Part shown: one piece after another, positions 8,186-14,001 of the stretch
How the letters are laid out: the number at the start of each line of letters is the position of its first letter
How positions within the stretch are numbered: the first letter of the stretch is position 1
NCBI GenBank assembly: GCA_025351785.1
Contig: JANXVF010000175.1
Location: forward strand, 1 to 36,483
Length of the DNA: 36,483 nucleotides
Reading direction: 5' to 3'
From: Flavobacterium sp.
Lineage (GTDB): Bacteria > Bacteroidota > Bacteroidia > Flavobacteriales > Flavobacteriaceae
Notes under the pieces: generated by a model
What the model saw: the letters and a program-made list of their open reading frames with translations, nothing else
Database searches by the model: none
Told to the model about the DNA's origin: nothing
Made by a program: the position numbers and the translations under genes

Positions 8186-8854
8186 TTACGCTTCAGTAGA
8201 CTCTGTACTATCTTCTGTTGCAGGAGTTTCTGTAACAGCAGGAGTTTCCTCGATTGTTACTTCTTCTGCCTGTGGAGTTTCTGCTACAACATTTTCTAAT
8301 GTTGGAGTTTCTACAATTGGAGTTTCGACAGCAACAACTTCTTCAACTTCTGGTGTTTCTGCAACAACAACTTCTTCAACTTCTGGAGTTTCTGATGCTT
8401 TTGTAGCCTCAGCAATTGCGTCTAAACGCTTTTGATTGGCTAAAACTTCAGCTTTCAATGCTTTAGCTTTTACTTCTATTTGTTTTTTTGTTAATCCTTC
8501 TTTTTTAGCATCAACTTTTCCGCTTTTAGATTCTAACCAGTTTGCTAATTTTTCATCAGCTTGCTCTTGGGTTAGGGCTCCTTTTCTAATTCCACCATCT
8601 AAATGATGCTTTAGTAATGCACCTTTGTATGATAAAATTGCTCTTGCAGTATCTGTAGGTTGAGCACCATTGTGTAGCCATTGAACCGCTTGTTCTAAGT
8701 TAAGTTCTACAGTAGCAGGATTTGTGTTTGGATTGTAAGTTCCAAGTTTTTCAAGGTATCTACCATCTCTTTTTGATCGAGCATCAGCAGCAACAATCCA
8801 ATAAAATGGTTTTTGTTTTTTACCGTGTCTTTGTAATCTAATTTTTACTGACAT
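8186..8854 (-). CDS. rpsP: 30S ribosomal protein S16 with long repetitive C-terminal tail
   Basis: S16 binds 16S rRNA early in 30S assembly. Residues 1 to about 80 are a normal S16 core (MSVKIRLQRHGKKQKPFYWI, then DGRYLEKLGTYNP). A Lys/Ala-rich extension runs to about 153 and an acidic ETP-repeat tail from 155 to 222, making the 222-residue protein far longer than the roughly 80 residues of E. coli S16. C-terminal extensions of S16 are common in Bacteroidota, but the repeats here suggest tail-length variation by repeat slippage. The leader carries a -7 box and a small hairpin. rimM is 12 bases downstream. Confidence 0.95.
   Translation of the reverse strand: MSVKIRLQRHGKKQKPFYWIVAADARSKRDGRYLEKLGTYNPNTNPATVELNLEQAVQWLHNGAQPTDTARAILSYKGALLKHHLDGGIRKGALTQEQADEKLANWLESKSGKVDAKKEGLTKKQIEVKAKALKAEVLANQKRLDAIAEATKASETPEVEEVVVAETPEVEEVVAVETPIVETPTLENVVAETPQAEEVTIEETPAVTETPATEDSTESTEA
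8189..8392 (-). repeat. ETP-repeat region encoding the S16 tail
   Basis: The last 68 codons of rpsP encode ETP motifs at residues 155, 166, 177, 182, 192, 203 and 209. The first three start 11 residues apart, with ETPEVEEVV present in two consecutive units, so at DNA level there are near-identical 33-base units around 8330-8392. The tail is highly acidic and Pro/Val-rich, hence probably disordered. Confidence 0.8.
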
Positions 8855-8873
8855 AATCTTTTGATTAAATTTT

Positions 8874-8888
8874 GAGGTTCACGACCTC
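8874..8888 (-). promoter_or_regulatory. Small hairpin in the rpsP leader
   Basis: On the minus strand GAGGT and ACCTC pair around the loop CGTGA, 20 bases before the rpsP ATG and within the expected 5' leader. It could be a site for autogenous control or a stability element. No sequence evidence separates these. Confidence 0.35.
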
Positions 8889-8903
8889 GATTAATTAAGG
8901 GTG

Positions 8904-8911
8904 CAAATATA
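8904..8911 (-). promoter_or_regulatory. Putative -7 promoter box (TATATTTG) for rpsP-rimM
   Basis: Exact TAnnTTTG on the minus strand, 49 bases before the rpsP ATG. A TTTG at 8927-8930 lies 15 bases upstream, slightly closer than the usual -33 spacing. Confidence 0.5.
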
Positions 8912-9002
8912 TAAAACTTTTTAATACAAACTAATAACCATTTAAATTTAGTTAATTTTTATATTTTTTATTTAAAAGTGTAAATCAATAAAGTAAAAAA
9001 AC

Positions 9003-9010
9003 TATTTTTG
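9003..9010 (+). promoter_or_regulatory. Putative -7 promoter box (TATTTTTG)
   Basis: Exact TAnnTTTG ending 17 bases before the ATG of the lipoprotein gene at 9028. The leader is A-rich with no Shine-Dalgarno sequence, as is usual in this phylum. Confidence 0.5.
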
Positions 9011-9027
9011 TATAAACAATAAAAAAA

Positions 9028-9747
9028 ATGAAAAATCTTTTATATATAGTTACATTATCGCTTTTGTTTTTATCCTGTACTACAGATGTTAAATTTAATA
9101 ATCCCGGTTTTCAGGCTTACCGAGATAACGTACTTTTTACAGCAATAGATGCAAAAGCCTATGTTGCTTCAAATGGTTCAGTCTCAATCAAAGCACTTGC
9201 TCAAGATCAAGAATTAGATTTAAATTTAACTAACATCAATCTAGGCACTTATTATTTAGGTACGACCAACACTAATTATAAAGCTACTTATTCTTCATCT
9301 TTTGGTGGTGTTCAATTGCTTTACAGAACAGATGTTATTTCTGGCCCTGTTGCTAAAATAGCTTACCCCTTAGTAAGTGGAGGAACTGGCTACACAGCTG
9401 CGACAAGTGTTGCTACAACTTCAACAGGAGCAGGTTTAGGTCTTACTGTAAAAACTACTGTCAATACCTCTGGTGTTGTAACTGTTGTAGATATAGCATC
9501 TCCTGGAAATAATTATAAATCTGGTGATATTATAACGATAACTGGTGGTGGCAACAATGCTAAATTTAAAATATTGAATGTCGAGGGAAGCAATGGTGAA
9601 ATAAATATTACCGAAAATACGGGAGGCATTATTTCTGGCAATTTTAAATTTAATGCAGCAAATGCTAATGGGAACCCCGATGGTGGAAACCAAGTAAATT
9701 TCCAATATGGAACTTTTTATCATATCCCTATTTATCCAGCGCCTTAA
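9028..9747 (+). CDS. DUF6252-like lipoprotein with inserted Gly-rich repeat domain
   Basis: Putative lipoprotein of 239 residues with the signal peptide ending LLFLSC (Cys17). The N-terminal part (FNNPGFQAYRDNVLFTAIDAKAYVASNGS) and C-terminal part (GGIISGNFKFNAANANGNPDGG) resemble the small flavobacterial lipoproteins grouped as DUF6252. Between them, at about residues 95-180, is a Gly/Thr/Val-rich stretch with two similar units: one around SGGTGYTAATS...GAGLGLTV and one around SPGNNYKSGDIITITGGGNNAKFKI. Such GxGY units resemble beta-rich repeats of surface and phage structural proteins. Function is unknown; cell-surface exposure is an inference. The DUF number is from memory and should be checked. 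Confidence 0.7.
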   Translation: MKNLLYIVTLSLLFLSCTTDVKFNNPGFQAYRDNVLFTAIDAKAYVASNGSVSIKALAQDQELDLNLTNINLGTYYLGTTNTNYKATYSSSFGGVQLLYRTDVISGPVAKIAYPLVSGGTGYTAATSVATTSTGAGLGLTVKTTVNTSGVVTVVDIASPGNNYKSGDIITITGGGNNAKFKILNVEGSNGEINITENTGGIISGNFKFNAANANGNPDGGNQVNFQYGTFYHIPIYPAP

Positions 9748-9843
9748 TTTTTGATTTCCCACAAATACTTATCGATTGGGGGTATAATTTCTTTATTAAG
9801 TTAATTATAATCAAATGAATGTAATACTTAATTAATTTTATTA

Positions 9844-9851
9844 TATATTTG
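9844..9851 (+). promoter_or_regulatory. Putative -7 promoter box (TATATTTG) for the RRM protein gene
   Basis: Exact TAnnTTTG, 23 bases before the ATG at 9875. No TTG was found at -33 spacing. Confidence 0.5.
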
Positions 9852-9874
9852 TATTCAAATTTTAAAATAATATT

Positions 9875-10270
9875 ATGAATATTTTTGTTGGAAGTCTTCC
9901 GTTCAGTATTGACGAAGCAGATTTAAGAGAATCTTTTGAAGTGTATGGAGCAGTTAGCTCTGTTAAAATTATAACTGATAAATTTACTGGAAGAAGTAAA
10001 GGTTTTGGTTTTATTGAAATGGATAGTGATGAGGAAGCTGAAAAAGCTATAACAGAATTAAATGGTGCTACTGTTGACGGTAGAACTATAGTAGTAAACA
10101 AATCTGAACCAAAACCTGAGGGAGAAAGAAGATCTTTTAACAACAATCGTCCAAGTGGTGGTGGTGGTTATAATGGTGGTGGAAATTCTCGTGGAGGCGG
10201 AAGCGGAAGTGGCGGATACGGTGGCGGAAATAGAGAAGGTAATGGTGGAGGAAATAGAGGTAGATACTAA
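9875..10270 (+). CDS. Glycine-rich RRM RNA-binding protein
   Basis: Single RNA recognition motif protein of 131 residues. RNP2 is IFVGSL (3-8) and RNP1 is KGFGFIEM (42-49), both with the aromatic residues that stack on RNA. The rest, from about 85, is a Gly/Asn/Arg-rich disordered tail (repeats like GGGGYNGGGN) ending GNRGRY. This layout is shared with cyanobacterial and Bacteroidota cold-induced RNA-binding proteins and plant glycine-rich proteins. It probably binds single-stranded RNA as a chaperone. It appears monocistronic, with its own promoter box and a strong terminator. Confidence 0.93.
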   Translation: MNIFVGSLPFSIDEADLRESFEVYGAVSSVKIITDKFTGRSKGFGFIEMDSDEEAEKAITELNGATVDGRTIVVNKSEPKPEGERRSFNNNRPSGGGGYNGGGNSRGGGSGSGGYGGGNREGNGGGNRGRY

Positions 10271-10291
10271 ACCCCAAACCAATATAAAAAA

Positions 10292-10321
10292 AACCATTCG
10301 TAATTCGAGTGGTTTTTTTTT
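10292..10321 (+). terminator. Intrinsic terminator after the RRM gene
   Basis: The arms AACCATTCG (10292-10300) and CGAGTGGTT (10306-10314) pair around the loop TAATT with one T-G wobble, followed by a run of Ts to 10321. Confidence 0.85.
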
Positions 10322-10371
10322 ATTTAAAAATAATGCTACACATTTAATTGTAAAATATAATTTGACTTAAA

Positions 10372-10773
10372 ATGATAAAAATTGAACATATAGGTATAGC
10401 AGTAAATAGCTTGCAAAATTCTAATTTGCTTTTTGAGAAACTTTTTGGAAATCCAGCTTATAAAGAAGAAGAGGTCTTGAGTGAGGGAGTAAAAACATCA
10501 TTTTTTATGAATGGTCCAAATAAAATTGAACTTCTTGAACCTACAAATTTAGATTCGCCAATAGCAAAGTTTTTAGAAAAAAAAGGCGAAGGTATTCATC
10601 ATATTGCCTTTGACGTTAAAAATATTTATATTGAGATTGAGCGTCTCAAAGCTGATGGGTTTACAATTGTAAATGAAATACCAAAAAAAGGTGCAGACAA
10701 TAAATTAGTTGTCTTTTTGCATCCTAAATCAACAAATGGTGTTTTAATTGAATTGTGTCAAGAAATAGATTAA
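10372..10773 (+). CDS. mce: Methylmalonyl-CoA epimerase
   Basis: VOC-fold enzyme that interconverts (R)- and (S)-methylmalonyl-CoA, working with methylmalonyl-CoA mutase in propionyl-CoA/succinyl-CoA conversion. The 133-residue protein has the paired beta-alpha-beta units: MIKIEHIGIAV with metal ligand His6, KIELLEP in the middle, GIHHIAFDV with the second His ligand (76 or 77), and VLIELCQ with the last Glu (127). Length is typical. Mutase and carboxylase genes are not in the window. It lies downstream of the RRM gene but is separated by a terminator. Confidence 0.9.
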   Translation: MIKIEHIGIAVNSLQNSNLLFEKLFGNPAYKEEEVLSEGVKTSFFMNGPNKIELLEPTNLDSPIAKFLEKKGEGIHHIAFDVKNIYIEIERLKADGFTIVNEIPKKGADNKLVVFLHPKSTNGVLIELCQEID

Positions 10774-10847
10774 ATATTATTTTTATTTATATAAGTTAAA
10801 TCTTCAAAATCCATTCAATAAATCTTGCAAAAAACGAAATAATGTAG

Positions 10848-10855
10848 TATTATTG
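10848..10855 (+). promoter_or_regulatory. Putative tRNA promoter (TTG-N20-TATTATTG)
   Basis: TATTATTG differs from TAnnTTTG at one base and is preceded at 20 bases by TTG (10825-10827), the expected -33 spacing. It ends 13 bases before the mature tRNA. This is the best -33/-7 pair noticed in the window. Confidence 0.5.
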
Positions 10856-10868
10856 CACTCGCATAACT

Positions 10869-10942
10869 GGTCCTATAGCTCATTCGGTTAGAGCAACTGA
10901 CTCATAATCAGTAGGTGCTTGGTTCGATTCCAAGTGGGACCA
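10869..10942 (+). tRNA. tRNA with CAU anticodon (tRNA-Ile2 or elongator tRNA-Met)
   Basis: A 74-base cloverleaf. The acceptor GGTCCTA pairs with TGGGACC, the D-arm is GCTC/GAGC, the anticodon stem ACTGA/TCAGT holds the loop CTCATAA with anticodon CAT at 10903-10905, and the T-arm is CTTGG/CCAAG with TTCGATT. The discriminator is A and CCA is not encoded. It is not an initiator, as the first pair G1-C72 is formed. Base pairs C4-G69 and C5-G68 match those that E. coli TilS uses to recognise tRNA-Ile2 for lysidine formation (elongator Met has U4-A69, A5-U68), so Ile2 is favoured, but this rule may not hold in Flavobacteria. Confidence 0.95.
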
Positions 10943-10979
10943 CTAAAGAATAAAGGTTTTTATGTAAATTTTTTATGAT

Positions 10980-11009
10980 AACGTAAACCAAAAGTGTTTT
11001 TTTTACGTT
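10980..11009. repeat. Inverted repeat downstream of the tRNA
   Basis: AACGTAAA (10980-10987) and TTTACGTT (11002-11009) form an 8-base stem with a 14-base loop containing a T run. It could aid 3'-end formation of the tRNA transcript or be an operator; it does not look like a standard terminator because the T run lies in the loop. The rest of the 10943-11078 gap shows nothing recognisable. Confidence 0.35.
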
Positions 11010-11078
11010 TGTTATATTAATGTGACTTTATTAATTTATAGTAAATTTAAAATTACATTATTTAAAAATTGAGAAAAA

Positions 11079-11086
11079 TAATTTTG
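11079..11086 (+). promoter_or_regulatory. Putative -7 promoter box (TAATTTTG) for the PID-CTERM gene
   Basis: Exact TAnnTTTG, 30 bases before the ATG at 11117. It lies inside an upstream extension of the frame, supporting the later start. Confidence 0.5.
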
Positions 11087-11116
11087 ATACGTAAAAAAAA
11101 AAATTACTTTTACAAT

Positions 11117-11320
11117 ATGAAATTTGCCCCAAAAGATAAATTGTTAGTGTTTTTTGCTTTGGTATTTAGTGGTTCACTATTTGCTGCGCCAAATCCTCCT
11201 GAGCCAATACCGCCAGTTCCTCCTGGCTTACCAATTGATAGTGGTTTAATTTTATGTTTATTATTGTCTATTGGTTTTGCATATTATAAATTACATTCAA
11301 ATAAAAAGACCTCAGTTTAA
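11117..11320 (+). CDS. Small PID-CTERM-type membrane-sorted protein
   Basis: A protein of 67 residues starting MKFAPKDKLLVFFALVFSG. It has a probable signal peptide ending GSLFAA, a short Pro-rich stretch (NPPEPIPPVPPGLP), then PIDSG followed by a hydrophobic helix (LILCLLLSIGFAYY) and a basic tail. PID-motif plus helix plus basic end is the layout of PID-CTERM sorting signals in Bacteroidota, where the tail is thought to be processed by a dedicated sorting system. Almost nothing lies between signal peptide and sorting tail. An earlier start (11069) is rejected because the promoter box is inside it. Function is unknown. Confidence 0.7.
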   Translation: MKFAPKDKLLVFFALVFSGSLFAAPNPPEPIPPVPPGLPIDSGLILCLLLSIGFAYYKLHSNKKTSV

Positions 11321-11334
11321 CTTGAGGTCTTTTT
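11304..11334. terminator. Bidirectional terminator overlapping a stop codon
   Basis: The arms AAAAGACCTCA (11304-11314) and TGAGGTCTTTT (11323-11333) form an 11-base stem, with T runs on both strands. The stop codon of the PID-CTERM gene (11318-11320) lies in the loop. It would serve both this gene and the convergent ribE, whose stop is at 11347. Confidence 0.85.
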
Positions 11335-11346
11335 GTTTTGTACAAA

Positions 11347-11931
11347 CTATTTAGAGTACAATTTAGAAACATATTTTCCTATTACATCAAATTCTAAATT
11401 TATTACAGTCCCTATTTCAAAACTTTTAAAATTAGTATGCTCATAGGTATAGGGTATTATGGCTACTGAAAATTCATCACGCTTAGAATCAACAACAGTT
11501 AAACTAACACCATTTACAGTAATAGACCCTTTTTCGATTGTTATGTTATTTGCACTCGAGTCATATTTAAAAGTGAATTTCCAACTTCCATTTGTTTCTA
11601 AAATTTCAATACAAATACCAGTTTGATCTACGTGACCCTGAACAATGTGACCGTCTAATCGATCGCCTAATCTCATGGCGCGCTCCAAATTAACGTTATC
11701 ATTAAATTTCCAATGATTTAAGTTTGTTTTTTCTAAAGTTTCTTTAATGGCAGTTACTACATAACTATTTTCTTTAATTGCTACAACTGTAAGACAAACC
11801 CCGTTATGAGCCACACTTTGATCTATTTTTAATTCACTAGTTATAGATGATTGAATTGTTAAATTTATATTGTCTTTTTCCTTTTGAATGTGTTTTATAA
11901 TTCCGAGGGTTTCTATTATTCCTGTAAACAT
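11347..11931 (-). CDS. ribE: Riboflavin synthase, alpha subunit
   Basis: Condenses two molecules of 6,7-dimethyl-8-ribityllumazine to riboflavin plus the pyrimidinedione, the last step of riboflavin synthesis. The 194-residue protein starts MFTGIIETLG and has two tandem lumazine-binding barrels. The first has HNGVCLTVV and RLGDRLDGHIVQGHVD; the second has GSITVNGVSLTVVD and the C-terminal NLEFDVIGKYVSKL. Length is normal. It is divergent from pdxA with a 61-base shared promoter region. No FMN riboswitch fits in the short leader. Some annotations call it ribC. Confidence 0.95.
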   Translation of the reverse strand: MFTGIIETLGIIKHIQKEKDNINLTIQSSITSELKIDQSVAHNGVCLTVVAIKENSYVVTAIKETLEKTNLNHWKFNDNVNLERAMRLGDRLDGHIVQGHVDQTGICIEILETNGSWKFTFKYDSSANNITIEKGSITVNGVSLTVVDSKRDEFSVAIIPYTYEHTNFKSFEIGTVINLEFDVIGKYVSKLYSK

Positions 11932-11948
11932 TTGTCATTTAATTTTAC

Positions 11949-11956
11949 TAAATTTG
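11949..11956 (+). promoter_or_regulatory. Putative -7 promoter box (TAAATTTG) for pdxA
   Basis: Exact TAnnTTTG, 36 bases before the pdxA ATG. TTTG at 11931-11934 lies 14 bases upstream, shorter than the usual spacing. Confidence 0.45.
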
Positions 11957-11961
11957 CAGTT

Positions 11962-11969
11962 CAAAATTA
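11962..11969 (-). promoter_or_regulatory. Putative -7 promoter box (TAATTTTG) for ribE
   Basis: Exact TAnnTTTG on the minus strand, 30 bases before the ribE ATG. It lies 5 bases from the opposing pdxA box, so the two promoters, if real, would compete for polymerase. Confidence 0.45.
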
Positions 11970-11992
11970 GCAATAAATAAGAATATATCGCA

Positions 11993-13054
11993 ATGAAAAA
12001 AGCAGAAAATATAATAGTTGGAATTTCAATTGGAGATTTAAACGGTATTGGAAGCGAAGTCATTTTAAAAACATTCGAAGATGCTAGAATGTTAGAACTA
12101 TGTACTCCAGTAATTTTTGCCAATGTTAAAATAATATCATTTATTAAAAAAAATTTAAATTCAGACATTGCATTACACGGAATAGATTCTTTAAATCAAT
12201 TGGTAATCGGAAAAATTAATGTGTTAAACGTTTGGCGTGATGCAGTTGATATAAATTTTGGAGAAAATGATGAACAGGTTGGCAAATATGCAATTAAATC
12301 TTTTATAGGCGCTACAGATGCATTAAAGATGGGATTGATAGATGTTTTAGTAACAGCACCAATAAATAAATTTAATATACAATCTGAAGATTTTAAATTT
12401 CCTGGACACACAGATTATTTAGATAAAGAACTAGACGGAAATGCATTAATGCTTATGGTTCAAGACAATTTAAGAGTAGGATTGTTAACAGATCATATTC
12501 CTGTAAACGATGTTGCATCACATATTAACGAAAAACTTATTATTCAAAAAATTGAAACTATAAACAAAACATTAAAACAAGATTTTAGCATAAATAAACC
12601 AAGAATTGCTTTGTTAGGACTTAATCCTCATTCTGGTGATAATGGAGTTATTGGTAAAGAAGATGAAGAAATTATAAAACCAGCTATAAAGAGATTATTT
12701 AACAAAGGAACATTGGTTTTTGGCCCCTATCCAGCCGATGGATTTTTTGGAAGTGGTCAATATGAAAAATTTGATGCAGTTATGGCTTGTTATCATGACC
12801 AAGGTTTAATACCTTTTAAAACGTTATCTTTTGGTAAAGGTGTTAATTATACAGCAGGTTTAAATAAAATTAGAACTTCACCAGATCATGGTACTGCATA
12901 TGAAATTGCAGGAAAAGGACAGGCAGATTTCACATCTTTTAAAGAAGCAGTTTACCTTGCAATTGATATATATAACTCAAGAAATGAGTATTTAGAAATA
13001 AGTAAAAATCCGTTAAAAACTAAAGAAAGACAATTAGAATCAAAAAAAGGTTGA
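11993..13054 (+). CDS. pdxA: 4-hydroxythreonine-4-phosphate dehydrogenase
   Basis: NAD-dependent, metal-using step of DXP-independent-ribose (PdxA/PdxJ) pyridoxal-phosphate synthesis. The 353-residue product has GISIGDLNGIGSEVI at the N-terminus, VTAPINK, the metal His in FPGHTDYL, then LGLNPHSGDNGVIGKED, MACYHDQGLIPFK with a second metal His, and TSPDHGTAYEIAGKG with the third. The length is slightly above the usual 330 because of a C-terminal charged tail. The DUF177 gene follows after 76 bases with its own promoter box. Confidence 0.95.
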   Translation: MKKAENIIVGISIGDLNGIGSEVILKTFEDARMLELCTPVIFANVKIISFIKKNLNSDIALHGIDSLNQLVIGKINVLNVWRDAVDINFGENDEQVGKYAIKSFIGATDALKMGLIDVLVTAPINKFNIQSEDFKFPGHTDYLDKELDGNALMLMVQDNLRVGLLTDHIPVNDVASHINEKLIIQKIETINKTLKQDFSINKPRIALLGLNPHSGDNGVIGKEDEEIIKPAIKRLFNKGTLVFGPYPADGFFGSGQYEKFDAVMACYHDQGLIPFKTLSFGKGVNYTAGLNKIRTSPDHGTAYEIAGKGQADFTSFKEAVYLAIDIYNSRNEYLEISKNPLKTKERQLESKKG

Positions 13055-13082
13055 TAACACTTTTAATTTTATAATAATTTTA

Positions 13083-13090
13083 TATCTTTG
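13083..13090 (+). promoter_or_regulatory. Putative -7 promoter box (TATCTTTG) for DUF177-rpmF
   Basis: Exact TAnnTTTG, 40 bases before the ATG at 13131. The predicted leader begins next to a hairpin-forming palindrome. Confidence 0.5.
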
Positions 13091-13094
13091 CACT

Positions 13095-13117
13095 CCTAAA
13101 CTAAAATTTTAGTTAGG
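13095..13117 (+). promoter_or_regulatory. Palindromic hairpin at the 5' end of the DUF177-rpmF leader
   Basis: CCTAAACTAAAA (13095-13106) and TTTTAGTTAGG (13107-13117) are complementary apart from one extra A, centred on the 14-base perfect palindrome ACTAAAATTTTAGT. It starts 4 bases after the -7 box, so it would sit at the very 5' end of the message or act as an operator over the start site. Confidence 0.45.
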
Positions 13118-13130
13118 ACAAATTGGTGAA

Positions 13131-13673
13131 ATGATGAAAGTTACAAATGAATTTTTAATCCCATTTATAGGATTAAAGTTAGGAAAACATCAATTTGAGT
13201 TTGAAATAAATAATTCTTTCTTTGACAAGTTTGATTACCATGAATACGAAAGTAGCAACATAAAAGCAAAGCTAACTTTAGAGAAAAAAAGTACACTTTT
13301 AGAACTTAATTTTAGTCAAAAAGGTACTGTAAATGTGCCCTGCGATTTGACAAATGAACAATTTGATTTAATAATAAAATCAAAGTTAAAATTAGTAGTT
13401 CAATTTGGTGAAACTTTCAATAATGATAATGAAGAATTATTAATCTTGCCATATGGAGAGCATGAAATTGATATTTCACAATATTTTTATGAAATGATAG
13501 TTTTGTCGGTACCTTTAAAAAGGATTCATCCTGGTATTAAAGATGGAAGTTTAAAAACAAAAGCGCTAGATAAACTCAAAGAGTTGTCTGTAAAAAAAAG
13601 TAAAGAAGAAGCAAAACAAGAAAATACTGACCCACGATGGGACAAGTTAAAGCAACTATTAACGGATAAATAA
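13131..13673 (+). CDS. DUF177 / YceD-family 23S rRNA accumulation protein
   Basis: A protein of 180 residues in the DUF177 (YceD) family, which is usually encoded next to rpmF; YceD is associated with 23S rRNA accumulation in E. coli and plants. It has the beta-rich N-terminal half (NEFLIPFIGLKLGKHQFEFE), VNVPCDLTNEQFDL in the middle where the family's CxRC-like site normally lies (only one Cys here), and a Lys-rich end with NTDPRWDKLKQL before the stop. rpmF follows 9 bases later. Two ATGs in tandem (13131, 13134) make the exact start uncertain by one codon. Confidence 0.9.
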   Translation: MMKVTNEFLIPFIGLKLGKHQFEFEINNSFFDKFDYHEYESSNIKAKLTLEKKSTLLELNFSQKGTVNVPCDLTNEQFDLIIKSKLKLVVQFGETFNNDNEELLILPYGEHEIDISQYFYEMIVLSVPLKRIHPGIKDGSLKTKALDKLKELSVKKSKEEAKQENTDPRWDKLKQLLTDK

Positions 13674-13682
13674 TATAGTAAA

Positions 13683-13877
13683 ATGGCACATCCTAAGAGA
13701 AAAATCTCCAAAACAAGAAGAGATAAAAGAAGAACACATTATAAAGCAACCGTTGCAACAATTGCAACTTGTCCAGTAACTGGAGAAGCACATTTATATC
13801 ATAGAGCTTACTGGCACGAAGGTAAAATGTACTACAGGGGACAAGTTGTTATTGACAAATCAGTAGCAGAAATTTAA
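13683..13877 (+). CDS. rpmF: 50S ribosomal protein L32
   Basis: L32, 64 residues, starting [20 protein letters not shown], the highly basic N-terminus that threads into 23S rRNA, and ending with [20 protein letters not shown]. Only one Cys (in [10 protein letters not shown]) remains, so the zinc-ribbon form with paired CxxC motifs is absent. That is the usual Bacteroidota form. It follows DUF177 closely and is followed by a strong terminator, so fabH is probably expressed separately or by read-through. Confidence 0.97.
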   Translation: MAHPKRKISKTRRDKRRTHYKATVATIATCPVTGEAHLYHRAYWHEGKMYYRGQVVIDKSVAEI

Positions 13878-13898
13878 TATATTTTACATTTTTCAATG

Positions 13899-13925
13899 AA
13901 ACTCTCACTCGGTGAGAGTTTTTTG
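13899..13925 (+). terminator. Intrinsic terminator after rpmF
   Basis: The arms AAACTCTCAC (13899-13908) and GTGAGAGTTT (13912-13921) form a perfect 10-base stem with a tight TCG loop, followed by a T run. Confidence 0.9.
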
Positions 13926-14001
13926 TTAAGAATATTTATTTATATAAAAAATAGTATATTTATTTTTTGTAATTTCAACCCTTTAAATTTAAATTTTTTA
14001 T

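Noticed and set aside
10058..10297. Minus-strand Ser/Thr-rich open frame over the glycine-rich tail of the RRM gene
   Set aside because: It is the complement of GGN-type Gly codons, which gives long stop-free Thr/Ser/Ile runs; the RRM frame is the real one.
11932..11992. FMN riboswitch controlling ribE
   Set aside because: The ribE leader is only about 30 bases, too short for an RFN element, and the conserved helices are not present.
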